A DNA stretch of 64,000 bases from Adineta steineri (lineage: Eukaryota > Rotifera > Eurotatoria > Adinetida > Adinetidae). Both the position numbers and the translations under genes were made by a program. The stretch spans positions 124,001 to 188,000 of the forward strand of contig CAJNOI010000059.1 in assembly GCA_905250115.1 (NCBI GenBank), read 5' to 3'. The notes beneath the pieces are model-generated. The model ran no database searches and had not been told where the DNA came from. It was given only the letters and a program-made list of their open reading frames with translations. Positions 25,901 through 39,400 of the stretch are shown one piece after another. The number at the start of each line of letters is the position of its first letter. Within the stretch, counting starts at the first letter, position 1.

Positions 25901-27600
25901 ATTTTTACAATAAAATGTAGTTAAATGCTAGCTAAAAATGTACAAAACTGGGCTTCGAAAAGAATGTACTTTAAAACTTTTTAAATGAGCATATTTTCTT
26001 GACTATGAAAAATATATTATCTTATGGCTTTCGAAAAAGGACTATTAAATGAATAAGACTAAAGTTTTAGTACTTTGAATATTTAAACTAAAATAGTTTT
26101 TGAAAGATAAGGGTAGATGATAACTATAGCAAATATGATGATAGTGCCTATCAGTAAAGTGGATCAATATCTCATTACTATCTTGTCTTATTCAGTTATT
26201 CTCAAATTCAATCAACAGTAATAAGATAAATTATTCAATTTATGACTGAAAATGAGTTAATCTTGTTAATAGATTTATGCTTTCAAAATTTCACTAAACT
26301 AAAAATAAAATGTTGGTCTTAACTTCTTTTGAAAGTGCTATATCATTCAATAGAGTTACTTCTGATAAATACGAAGAAGTCAATTTTTTTTCTTAGAAGA
26401 TCTTCGTTTGTTGTAGGATTTCTATCTTAAACATGTTTCATATCAACATTAGACACAATTAAATAACTAGCTACATAAAAAACTACTTCGATTTCTTTAT
26501 TTTCTTATTTAATATATGTAAAAAATATTACAACAATTGGTTTAACGAAGAAATTTTATTTACAACAGAGAAAAATGAATGTAAATTCTTTTTTGAGAAT
26601 GTCACTGCAGTGGAAACGTAGCTGGGCGAATTAGGCAAGGCATGCGGACATGAAATTTGGATACAACATGATTTGTCACAGCATTAACTCTGACAAAGAG
26701 TTGATGATTATATGGAATTAATGTTATTTTATCGCAACTATGAATGAATCCCACAGAATATAATAAATCTTGTATAATCAACTTTTAATTTTAATTTCGA
26801 GTCATCGATTCAGTTTTATTCAGAATTTAGTTGTTTATCGGTTCATGTCAATATTTTTTGAAAATAAGTAATTTCTGACTGATATACTCTCTTCTTAAGT
26901 TTAATGCGAAGCGTATATCGTACATCAATAAAACAAGACAAAAATTTGAACAATCTATCTGTATCATATATAAAATAATTCCAAAATATCTATTTTCTTT
27001 TATCAAACAATAATAATTTTTGACGATTTTCGAAATCATAACATACGACAGTTTCATATAAAACGAAAAACAAAGATTGTCTAATAACAAGCATTCGCAT
27101 CCAATTATTTTTATGTATTTCATTAATGTGAAAGAATAATGATCGATGTATCATATTTTTTTCTACACTCATTACTCATAGTTAATTTGCGTCACATACA
27201 TAACAAAAAAAAGTAAAGAGATGTATTGTGATGTTAAATTAATTGCTTGCTTGTTTTGCCACTCTTATTAAACAAGAAGATAAAAAAAAATAATAGCTTG
27301 CGCATCAGTGAATCGTATAAAAAAGAAAATATAAAAGCCTCTGCTCTTTACATATATGTTTAATTATTTGTTTTCGTTTACATTCGTAATAATTGTTTTC
27401 AATTATTTTGCTTCGTCTTCGATTGTCTTTGGATATTATTTCACGGTAATTCCTAGTATTTCATGTATATACTGATAAAAAAAAACTTGGAAACAAGTTT
27501 TTCATTGACATTTTCTCTAGAAACTGCCGATTATCGCAGATATTTTCCGTGCTCATATATCAAATGCGTTTTTTCTTAATTGTTTTTTTCATAGATTGAA
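22953..27600. other. Gene desert with a small coding-like relic
   Basis: About 4.6 kb without a gene. AT-rich, with short repeats such as AT runs at 23826-23850. The only coding-like patch is at 24720-24842 (listed separately). The final bases form the 5' region of the FG-GAP gene. Confidence 0.45.
24720..24842 (+). pseudogene. Short coding-like fragment, possible gene relic
   Basis: Forty codons ending in TGA read DLLDRFVSNVESF and on to LARTISGQ, with a balanced amino acid composition and codon use like the real genes, unlike the low-complexity frames around it. No neighbouring exon with matching phase was found, and the family is not recognised. It may be a decayed gene end, or chance. 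Confidence 0.25.
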
Positions 27601-30600
27601 ATGGCTTCTATGGATGATAGTAGTTCAATTGGTGGTTCATTGGGTGGGGAAATATTCGATGTTCTTGATGAAGACAAAATTTTGGATTCGAATTCAAATC
27701 CAGATATTGAAATACAAGTTGCTTCCAAGAAGAAGAAGAAGCCTGATGAAACATCACTATATATGGTTAACAAAACTGAGTCTGTAGTTTTCTTTTATCG
27801 TATTAAAAATAATTGTAGTTCTGTTTTTTTATAGGAAATCCTGCTTTTGGGCTGTAGTAACGAGTGGTGCCTTTCTATCTTTTATATGTTCAAGCATAGC
27901 AATGATTATCGGTTCACTGATAGTTGTTTATACTATGTACAAAACGCCAGGTATGTTCTTTTTATATGGAATTTTTCGTATTCGTAATATTTCGTGACGA
28001 TCTGTAAAATCCTCTGGTTTCAGAATGAAAAGCCTACTATTCTGTTACCAAAATTAAATTTGAAATAAAAACAGACCATTGACTCCCTATTAGGATGACT
28101 ATGACAATCCCAAGTATTTTTTAAGCAGCATTAATTGTCTATGCATATTTATTAGATCATCACTTTATTGTTTATGTATTCTTTAGTTGCCAAGTGTGAT
28201 ATGAACTTCGCTTTGGTAAATCCTATACAAGTCGAATACAATTATCGTCCACAATCTGTTGCCGTTGGTGATTTCAACAATGATACTTCGATGGATATTG
28301 TTGTTGCAAATCGTGCAACGAATAATATAGCTGTGTTTCTTGGACATGGTAATGCTGGTTTATCATCAAAATCGGTCACTTATTCTACTGGTACTAATTC
28401 TACTCCGTGTATGGTAACTGTTGGCGATTTCAACAATGATGGTCGACCTGATATTGCTGTTGCAAATTATGGTGTTAATAATGTTGGGATATTTCTCGGA
28501 CTTGGAAACGGAGTCTTTGGAAGTCAAAGTACACTTTCAACTGGTTCATCACGTCCTCTTTCGATTTATGTAGCTGATCTGAATAATGATAAAGCACAAG
28601 ATATCATCGTAGTCAACTATGGTACCCAGAGTATCAGCATATTTTATGGATCTGGAACTGGTAAATTTTCGAATGCGATGACATTTTTTACAGGATATGA
28701 TTCTATTCCCATGGGGATTGTTGTTGGAGATTTCAACAATGATAAACAAATGGATATCGCTATTGCCAATTCAGGCACAAATAACGTTGGTATATTACTC
28801 GGAAATGGCAACAGTAGTTTTTCAACTCAGACTATCTTTTCGACTGGTTATGGTTCACATCCATACTCGATTGCCACTTATGATTTTAATGGTGACAACT
28901 TCTTAGACATTGTCGTAGCAAATCATGGTAGTAATAGTGTCGGTGTACTTTTGGGATATGGCAACGGATCTTTTGCACATTCAACGATCTATTCAGTCGG
29001 TAATTCTACTCCGATTTCTGTTGTCATTGGTGACATGAATAATGACAATCATATGGATTTAGTGGTTACAAATAATGGGACTAATGATATTACAGTTTTT
29101 ATTGGATATACTAATGGTAGTTTTGCAAGTCCAGCAATGTATTCAACTGGCTCTTTATCTTCAGTTTCAGTTGCCATAACTGATTTTAACAATGATGGTA
29201 TACTAGATGTTGTTGTCATTCACAATGAAACTAACACCATCGGTATTCTTCTTGGGTATAGCAAAGGATTTCTAAACCAAATACAATATTCAGCTGGAAC
29301 TAATCCAGATACTATAGCTGTTGGCTATTTCAATAATGATACTTATCTAGATATGGTCGTTGGTAATTATGGTAGTAACGATGTAAGTGTTCGATTGGGA
29401 TATGGTAATGGGTCGTTTGGAAATGAAACAAGATTTCCGACTGGTTCTGGACCACTAGCATTAGTTGTTGGTGATTTTAACAATGATGCACAACTAGATA
29501 TCATTGTAGCTAATTATTTAGAAAACACTATAAGTATACTTTTGGGATATGGGAATGGTTCCTTTGCAAATCAAACAAAATATGCAACTGGTAGTGGCCC
29601 ATCTTCTTTAGCTATTGGTGATTTTAATAAAGACACTCATTTAGATATTGTTGTCGCTAATTCTGGTTCCTTCGCTAACACCATAAGTGTACTTCTCGGA
29701 AATGGGGATGGTACTTTCGCCGTTGCAATGATGTATGCAACAGGTTTTGGTCCATGGGCTTTAGATGTGGGTGATTTCAACAATGATACTATACTGGATG
29801 TTGTCGTCATTAACAGTTGGCAGAACACTGTTAGCATACTTTTAGGTATTGGTGATGGTTCTTTTCCAAATCAGACTATGTATTCCACTGGTAATGGACC
29901 ACAGTCAGTAGTTGTTGGTGATTTTAATAATGATGCTAAACCAGATTTAGTCGTTGCTAATCGGGGTGACGCAAGTGTAAGTGTATATTTGGGGTATGGT
30001 GATGGTTCATTTACAAATCAAATAATGTATTCGGTTGGTTCTGTACCAAACGCTATAGTTGTTGGTAATTTCAGCAAAGATGCATATTTAGATATGGTTG
30101 TCGCTAATCAAGGTGATAACGATGTCAGCTTACTTCTTGGATTTGGTAATGGTAGTTTTGCAATTCAAACAATATATTCAACTGGCTTAGCACCAAATGC
30201 TATAGCTGCTGGTGATTTTAATAATGATCATCTACTGGATATTGTTACCGCTAATCTAGATGATAACAGTGTTAGTGTATTACTTCATTTTGTTGGAGGA
30301 GATCTGACAAGTGAAGCAACATATGCATCTGGTGGTGGTTCAGATTTAAAATATGTTATTACTGGTGATTTTAACAACGACACACATCAAGATCTCGTCA
30401 TTGCTAACTATGGAACTAATAATATTGGTGTTCTCCTTGGAAATGGAACAGGTATCTTTGCAAATCAAATTAATTTTACAATGGGTTCAAATTCTCATCC
30501 GACTTCAATCGCTGCCGGTGACTTTAATAAAGATGGTCAAGCAGATCTTGCAGTTGCGAATTATGGCACGAAATATATTGGAATGCTTCTTGGAAATGGA

Positions 30601-32391
30601 ACAGGATGGTTTACAAGTCAAGTAGTTTATGGTGATAGTATGAATTTTGCTCCGTTATTTATAGCTGCTGGTGACTTTAATGGTGATGGACAAGCAGAAA
30701 CTGTAGTTGCTTATGATGGTAGTGATAATGTGGATATATTTAATGTATTTGATACAGGATTTTTCTCTCCTCATAAAACTTACCCAGCTGATCTTGGTCC
30801 ATGGTCTTTAGCCTATGGTGATTTTAATAGTGACAGCCAACTGGATATCGTCGTTGTTAATAGTCTTGCAAATAGCATTAGTATACTTTTCGGATACGGC
30901 AATGGTTCTTTTGCAATTGGACCAGAATATCCGACTGGTCCAGGTCCATCATCTGTAGTTGTTGAAGATTTTAACAATGATACTCAACTCGATATTATTG
31001 TTGCTAATATGAATGATATTTTTTTAGTTGTATATCTTGGATACGGTAATGGGTCCTTTGTGCTTTTATACACTCCTCTAACTGGGTCTGGTCCAGCAGC
31101 TATAGTTGTTGGTGATTTCAACAATGACAAACAATTGGATATCGTAGTTGCTAATTTTTATAACAATACTGTAAGTGTACTTCTTGGGTATGGTAATGGT
31201 GGTTTTGCAGATCAAGTAACATATGTAACTGGATCATCTCCAACTGCTATAGCTGCCGGTGATTTCAACAATGATGACCAACTAGATATCGTCGTCGCTA
31301 ATAATGGTGATGCAACTATAAGTGTACTTTTCGGATATAGTGATGGATCTTTTGGAAATCAAACAACTTATCCAACGGGAACTTATCCATTTTTTGTAGG
31401 TATTGGTGATTTTAACAATGATACTCAACTAGATATTGTCGTTGCAAATGATGGTACCAACAATGTAGGTTTACTTCTCGGATATGGCAATGGTTCGTTC
31501 GCAAATCAGACAACATTTACAGTTGGCAATTCACCACAGGCACTAGCTGTTGGTGATGTGAATAACGACAATCTATTAGATATTGTCGTCGCTAATACAG
31601 GTGACAACACTGTTAGCGTACTTCTCGGATATGGTAATGGTGCTTTTGCAAAAGCGACAGCATATCGAACTGGATTTATGCCATACTTTGTAGCTCTTGC
31701 TGATTTCAATAATGATAATCGACTGGATATCGTCGTTGCTAATTATCGAGACAGTCGTATGGGTATTCTTTTGGGATATGCGAACATTGCTTTTGTTAAA
31801 CAAATGACACTTATAACTGGTAATGGTTCTCGACCAAAATCGTTTGTTATTGGAGATTTTAACAAAGATAATCGACTTGATATTGCTGTTACAAATTCTG
31901 GTACAAATAATATGGGTATATTTCTAGGCTTTGGAAATGGTTCTTTCGCACTTCAGACAACATATGCAACTGGTTCTACTCCATCGTCCATATCTACTGG
32001 CGATTTCAATAATGACACCATACTAGATATTGTTGTGGCTAATAGTGGCAGTGATAGTGTTAGTGTACTTTATGGATATTCCAATGGTTCTTTTTCAAAT
32101 CAAACAACATTTACAACTGGTTTTGAATCTGAACCATATGCAATAGCTGTTGGTCATTTTAATAAAGACATCTTTTTAGATATCGTCGTCATTAATTATG
32201 GTCTGAGCAATGTATATGTATTTCTTGGATATAATAATGGTACATTCGTAGGTGTATCCGCTTTTACACTCGGTTTTGGATCGTCACCAACATCTTTAGC
32301 TGTTGCTGATTTGAATAATGATAAAATGTTGGATTTTGCTGTTGTGAACGGTGGTACTGATAACTTAAAAATTCTTCTAGAAACTTGTTAA
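27601..32391 (+). CDS. Membrane-anchored protein with 28 FG-GAP/VCBS repeats
   Basis: Exons 27601-27779, 27835-27950 and 28187-32391 join in frame to 1499 aa. Residues 1-60 are hydrophilic and cytosolic (acidic, then a lysine run); a hydrophobic helix at about 64-95 makes a type II membrane anchor; the remaining 1400 residues are 28 tandem repeats of about 48 aa. Each has a GDFNNDxxxDIVVAN core, the calcium-binding loop of FG-GAP/VCBS blades, then a VLLGYGNGSF turn. Twenty-eight blades fit four seven-bladed propellers. Repeats 13, 17 and 27 have altered calcium loops. Many N-x-S/T sites fit a glycosylated ectodomain. FG-GAP ectodomains usually mediate adhesion or matrix binding, but the ligand is unknown. 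Nearly all of the protein lies in one exon, with introns only at the 5' end. The ATG follows TTTTTTTCATAG by six bases. Confidence 0.88.
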
Positions 32392-33090
32392 TATTATGAA
32401 TTACATTTTTATTATTTCGTATTCTCGCTGGATGTGTTTTGACATTTATAAGATAATACTTTTATCGCTAATTTTTCTCTTATTTTCTTTTGCCTAATCT
32501 TTTTTTGATATATATATAAATATATATATGGTGGTGGGTGACTTACTAATCCAAAAATAAAAATAAATGTTTATGTTTTTTTCATTCAAACTTCCGTAGT
32601 CCATATCAGATTCTCTATTATCTTTTACCTAGACATATGACAATGTGGAAAAATCAAATGAAAAATATTGATACATATTTGTTGCTCTATTTTTTGACCA
32701 GTTTTATATCAACAGCTGTGCCATAACTTATTAATAATTGTAAATCAGATATTATTTCTTTTGCATGCGGTTCAATCAACCAGGTAAAAGGTTAATCTTT
32801 AACTTTCAGAAATTCATAGACAAATGCATTCTAGTGTTTTTTTTACATCAGCCTTCCTTCAGTCGAGGTAATGAATGAAATAAACTAGTATCACGACTGA
32901 CATTTACAAAATATCGTGAAACATAGATAATATCTCAAAATTTTATCATATGTAAATGAATGATTATAAACCTAGTTTAACTATAATTAAAGATAATGAA
33001 GAATTATGTGTAGTTCGAAGTTTGATTTAAAAGGTTTTTTTAATTGAACTATATTTTTCGCGCGGATTCATTGAAATAAAAGAAACGAAC
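32392..33090. other. Intergenic, nothing recognised
   Basis: AT-rich spacer between the FG-GAP gene and the radial spoke gene, with an AT dinucleotide patch near 32505-32530. No exon or RNA gene seen. Confidence 0.4.
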
Positions 33091-35884
33091 ATGGATCCAG
33101 TTTCAAACAAAAGTGAAAATAATAATATTACAGATATGATATCAGAACGAATGCCAGTTGCTTACTCATTTAATGTTGAAACACCAACTCAACTTGTTGA
33201 TATTATGACTGAACAAGGTACAGATTTCTTGTCTCTAAGTATTACTATAAATTTTGATTGATAGAAGTATATTTACCAATGGATATTAGTCTTCATCAAA
33301 TGGGAAATATACGTTTTATAATTGTGACACGTCATTTACGGCAAATACCATTTGATATAATTAAAATCGATAACTTTTGGTTTATAGAAAAAATCTTTTA
33401 TCATGAATTAAGCAATTATTTGAAACAAGGAGATCGTCTTCTTGTAAGTTATATCAAGTAGTCTTTTTGTTTACAATAAACAGTTCCATTTGTTTGTCAA
33501 AAAAAAAATTCAAGATCATAAATAAAACAATGATTTCTGATCAATTACAAGAAACAGAGATCTTCAAATTAATACTGCATTCATCTGCTCCATTTATAAT
33601 ATGGGTTACTTGGGATGTAGGTGAGAATCATATCTTACTAGTACAAATTGACCAGTAGTGAAGAAAACTTCGATCGGTGAGAAAAATGATTATTTTCAGT
33701 GGGAAATAGATGTCCGAGTCGCAAAATACGTCTATGCTCCATAAAAAGAGCTATTAAAATAATAGGTGAATACAGTATCCATACCCACACCCACACCCTT
33801 CTCGCCGATCGAAAAGTTGTTCAGACTTTCAAATTAACAATTAAATGTATTTATTTTTTTATTATTGATATAGATACTTTTATAAAACATCAAATAAAAT
33901 CTCGTCAATGTAAAAATGAAGATGCTTATATCGATGCAAAAGCATATTTACTTAAAACAAATGATTATAGAGATATTAGTTTGTATGATAAATTCACTAG
34001 AGTAATATATTTATCTCATTGATCTCATTTAGATATGATCAGTTAGCAATTATTATTGAGAATATTCTTCAAAATCCACAAAATGATATACGTAAAAAAA
34101 GAAATTTTATTGTATATGTCATTTACAATTATTATCAATTATAGATGAATTATTTGAAAAACTCGAGTATCCAATTTTACAATCGAATTTACGTACAGCG
34201 AAAGATGATACTGATTTAATAATAACGAAAATACATGCTCAATTACTACAGGTTTGCAATGTACAAACTATCATTGTTCAGTTTAAATAATAGTACTTTT
34301 AGGGAAAAGAAAAATATTTACTTAAATCTAAAGATTATGTAATTAAAGCTGTTCCTTATTTAATGGACATAGCTAATCATTGTTCAAATGCAGGTTATGG
34401 TATTCATACAACAGAAATGATCTTGTATGAAACTACCTTTTATTTATATACAATAAATACATATATGTATTGCTCTTGTTTATTTTTGCAGAATTTGGTC
34501 AGCTATGAAACGTTTAAATAATCAAATTAATTGTACGGAAATGAAGTTTTGGGGTAAAATATTTGGAATCTGTTGTGATTATTATATCGTACAAGTAAGA
34601 TTCATATTAATTGAATACATAAAACTTTGACTAATAAAAAAAGATTCAACATGAAAAAGAAATTACATTTGATGAAATCGATATTAGTGAACGTGAACAG
34701 AAGTTAAAAGTAAAAAAAATATCTAAACATACAAATCATCAATTATCAGATCAAGTACAAGTTTAATAATTAGATCAATGATATATTATCTAGTTTTTCT
34801 ATTTAAGAAACTATCAACGGAAATCCCAAGTGAACCACATGGAATAGGTACAAATCAGTATACTTACTTTGTAACAAATTCACCTGGACTTCCATGGATA
34901 AAATTACCTGACGTCAAACCAGCTACGATTAATTATGTACGAAAAATTCGTTGTTTATTTACTGGATGTCTTCTATCACAAGTGACTGGCTTCCCACCAA
35001 TTTTTGGTTTAGAAAAAGATTACCTACGAGCTCAGATTGCTCGTATTACAGCGACAACACATATATCACCAGCTGGATATTATATGTTAACAGATGTTGA
35101 AGAAGAAGAAGAAACAACTTTGAATGAAGAACGTAAAGGTAAAAATAATTCAATAATTATAAAAAGAGAATTGTTCACGAAAAACAAAAATAGAGCCAAA
35201 TATTATAATTAACTCGGAATTCAATAATGATCTAACAAATCCAATTACAGTTGAACAATTAGCTAATTCAAATTTAGAAGAATGGGTACATTCTCTACCT
35301 GAAATATTACCACAAGGACGTACTCGTTTCTGGCGTCCACCGTCTACACAAACAACAAATTCTATTACAGAAGAAGACGACAACGAAGAAATATTAAATG
35401 AAAATAATCTTCAAATTCCTGCTCCACTTTTACAACCGATTAGTGACGATAAATTATTATATACGGACCAAACTCCATGGTCAGTTGGTTTAACAATGTC
35501 TGTTATGCAAGAATATAGTATGTGTTATGTACGATCAAATATTTGGCCAGGTGCTTTTACTCTCGGCAATGCTGAGTACATACTATTATATATCAAATAT
35601 CTGTTATATCCTAAATTATTTGAATTATTTTTAGAAATTATTTTAATTTGTATATTGGTTGGGGACAAAAATATGAACAATTCAATCCATCACATCCTTC
35701 TGTACCTGAAACTGAATATTCACAAGAATTGATAGAAAAAAACGATCCAAGCGTCGAATTTGAAGAAGCTCAACGTATAGCTGCTTTAGAACTTACATCA
35801 GAAGAATATACTAGTGATGAAGAAGAAAATGAAGAACAATTAACTGACGAAGAAGAAGAAGAAGAAGAACAAGAAAACGATTAA
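33091..35884 (+). CDS. RSPH4A: Radial spoke head 4/6 protein with PDZ-like N-terminal extension
   Basis: Thirteen exons give an exact 683 aa frame. From about residue 160 the protein follows the RSPH4A/RSPH6A family: KAYLLKTND and SLYDQL, then KFWGKIFG, TYFVTNSPGLPW, YLRAQIARITATTHISPAGY, the NIWPGAF segment, YIGWGQKY, and an acidic Glu-rich tail. These proteins form the head of radial spokes in motile cilia. The first 137 residues (exons 33091-33217, 33265-33443, 33515-33620) are not part of the family; they read like one PDZ-type domain, with KQGDRLLIINKTMI matching the GDRLLxVNG strand pattern. The exon at 33700-33765 is a multiple of three and flanked by same-phase introns, so it may be optional or false. 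The first exon is therefore less certain than the rest, and two adjacent genes cannot be excluded. Confidence 0.85.
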
Positions 35885-36485
35885 ACTTTTCTCATAGTAC
35901 ATGTATAGAACAGAAATTCAGTTTCTCAATGTTATTATGATCTGTTTAGATTGTTTTAAAACTAAAAACGGAAACCTATTCGTGAAAAACATGATTGTCG
36001 ATCAATATATTATTTGATATCTGTAATCAATTCAATATGCTATAATATCATACTATGTTTTTTTAGCCTACTTTTCTCATATGTTCTTGATTAATGCATG
36101 ATTATAAAAGAAAGAAAAAAGAAATCAATAAATAACATATTTATACTTGCTGCCGCTGTCCATATCCTGTTGTTTTCCAAAAAAAAACTAAACACATACA
36201 CAGACAAATACTTGCAGCGTTATCACCGGCAGAAGACAAGAAAAGAAAAGAGAAGAAAACGTAGGAGAAAAAAGAATGCAATTACTCTTCATAGTTTTTC
36301 GTACATCATGAGAAATGATAATGTTATAGATCTATCCACGTTGGCAAATAATAGGAGATTATAGAAGGTTTTAGTTTAAAGAAAAAAGAAGAAGAAGAAG
36401 AAGAAAAAGACGTTGTCATAACAAAAGAAGAGACAGACATGTTTTCAAAGATAGTTCTCATCATTCAATTAATAAAGTTAACTGT
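35885..36485. other. Convergent intergenic region
   Basis: 3' flanks of the radial spoke gene and of importin alpha. Purine-rich GAAA and GAA repeats at 36090-36440. No gene. Confidence 0.45.
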
Positions 36486-39400
36486 TCAAAATTGAAATTG
36501 ACCTTGTGTAGATTGTTGATTCGTATTCACACCGGCTGGATTTATTTGTCCATTTGCTGCTGTTGTTGTTGATGTTACTTGATTATTCGTTGTACCAAAT
36601 TCAAATGGTGCAGATTCTGGTTGTTGTGGTAGATTTTCATCTTCTTCAACACCAAAATATGTCTCTATGATATGAAAAGCTTTTTGATATATTTCAATAT
36701 TCTCATGACTTTGTAAATATTCAATTTTATCCAATCCAAAACATTCTTCAATCATAATTGCATATGGATTTGGTCCGTTTGTTCGTTTAGCTTCAGCAGC
36801 ACCTAATTTAAGAATATTTTCTAAACCATTAAAAGCTACTTGAATTATTTTGGTATCTGTAACACTTAATAATTCACATAATGGTGGAATTGCTCCTTGA
36901 TCAATAACATATCTTTACACAAAAACAAAAATGAGTAAATATCGATTTGAAATGAAATATGTCCTTTTTACTTTATTTGTTGTGGTGTACCACCTGATGT
37001 GGCATTTGTTACAGCCCAAGCAGCTTCCTTTCGTGTTTTATGATCACCATGTTTGAGAATATTAATTAATGATGGAAATATATTAGCATCAATAACAGCC
37101 TAAGAATTAAAACTAAAATTCAGTTAATAATATTAAAAGAAATTTACTTGGATTTGGCTTTGAATGCCGGCTGTTATATTTGATAGGGTCCAACAGGCTT
37201 CTTTTTTAATTGATTCTTTTGGACTTTGAAGTAACGTTAATAAATGCGGAAGTACACCAGCATCAAGAACAAGCTATAGAAAATTATGTAAGAATAAAAA
37301 ACATTAAATGAATTCTATAGTTAAATAAATCAATTACTTGTGTTTGTTGGTCATCACCTGTCACAATATTTCCAACAGCACGTAAAGCTGATGATTGAAC
37401 ATTTAAAACTGGATGTCTAAAAATAAGTATTTATATATTTTTTCAGAATAAAGACGATTATCTGTTGTCTTACGCTAATAATTCCACAAGTCTTGTTGTT
37501 ACACCAGCTTGAATAACAGCTTGAATTTTTTCATTGGGTCCATCTGATAAATATGAAATAGCCCAGCATGTATCAGCTAATACATCTGAATCAAGATTAT
37601 AAAGTAAACGACTAAGGACAGGTAATGCTGCAGCAACCTAACGAAAATTTATTTGATTATTTTTCATATGAATTTTTTCAGTTTTACTTTATTAAAATCA
37701 ACAGCTGGATTTTTACCACGACATAAATTCGATAAACACCAAACGGCATTTCGTACCATTGTTAAACGTGTATTACGTGAAAAAATACTAGAGAATAAAA
37801 ATCGTATTTAATTTTCAAGAAAAAAAGACGTTTGTTTACTTTAATAATGGTTGAAGTACACCTGTATCAAGAACATAATCACGACATTCAGGACTGTCAC
37901 CAGCAATATTTCCTAATGCCCATACAGCCTAAAAAGATATTGCAATGAGTTAAAATGAGAAAGAAAATCTCTATAAATAAAAATATATACTTGTTCTTGA
38001 ACATCTTCATTCGCACTACTTAATAATTGAACAAAAACTGGTACAGCACCAGCATCAATAACATATTTTGTTTGACTTGAGTTTCCCGATGCGATATTTG
38101 TTAAAGCCCATGCAGCTTCGAATTGAATTTGGAAATGTTGATATTTTAATAATTCAACAAAACGAGGGACAATGCCAGCTGTGATAACCTCATCAATAGG
38201 TGGATTGGGTTCTAGAAAAAGACGCGTATTTTTTGAAGAAAACAAACAAACAATATTAACCTTTGGAAAGTAATTTTCGAAATCGAATTGTTGCTTCAAG
38301 CATTTGTTGTGGATCATCGCCGAATAAAGCTGCAACCATTTGACTGGTAATAACCTAAGAAATAGGATACATTTCATTTTATGATAAAGAATATTATCCT
38401 GACTTTAAATATTTAAATAATGTCACATATGTATACGACTATTACAGCATTTCCTGTGTTACATAGGGTAAAAGGAAAACGTTTATTCTTTCTTATCAAT
38501 ATCAATTTTAAGGGTAATTTTATTCATCCAGAAAACATTAAAAAAAATCATTAAATTAAAATACTCATAACAAATGAAATTCTTATATACTTTACAAAAC
38601 ATGACATTTTATTTATTGTTCTATCTTCCAGAACATAATATATACTAAGATTCAAAAAACTCTAGAATGAGACTAGAAAAATCGAGTAAAATATCAGAAG
38701 TCATGATCAACATATATTTGATGTAAAGAAAGAAAATGCATGTGATCGATGAAGTCTAGGTAAATACGATATATACTATTTCTTAAGAGTAGTTAACGCA
38801 TATTGAATAAAAATTATGAATTAAAGTAGTCTTCTAATTATAATCTTCGCTGATAATAAAAAGGTAATTCGTTTAAATAGTATTAATGTTTTAAATATAT
38901 ATGGGTAAATCCGTGGGAAATCTACCACGGTTTTGGAAAAAGTTTTTTTTTTTCGATTTTTTTCTTGACAGAAAGACGTAAGCGATCCAGAAAACGTCAT
39001 TCGCCAAAAAAAAACTTTTGTTGAAATCCTGAAGTTCTAAGTCATTTTTTGGAACATGTAAAGTGCAGCAAATGCAAAAATTGACTAAAATTTTTTTTTG
39101 GCGATTTATATATGGTTTGATAGAACTTGTCGAGCTCTACAAAACTGTATATTTAAAAAAAATTCTAAGTCAAATTTTTGAGGAAAATAATCGAAAAAAC
39201 ATGCAAAAAAATATGATAAATTTCATTTCACGAGAAATCATTGCTTTTTAAAAAAATACTGTTTTTCGAAATTTTTGACCTACTATGGATGTTTACAAAT
39301 ATACTCATTAGATGCAGCATGAAAAACTGCATCCAATGCTATAACCATCTGGAGGGTGTTCGAATATTTAGTAGGTCATCTACTGATATGATGACTCGAA

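Noticed and set aside
33779-33797. CCCACA repeats resembling the bdelloid telomeric unit TGTGGG
   Set aside because: Only about two and a half units within an intron; too short for telomeric DNA.
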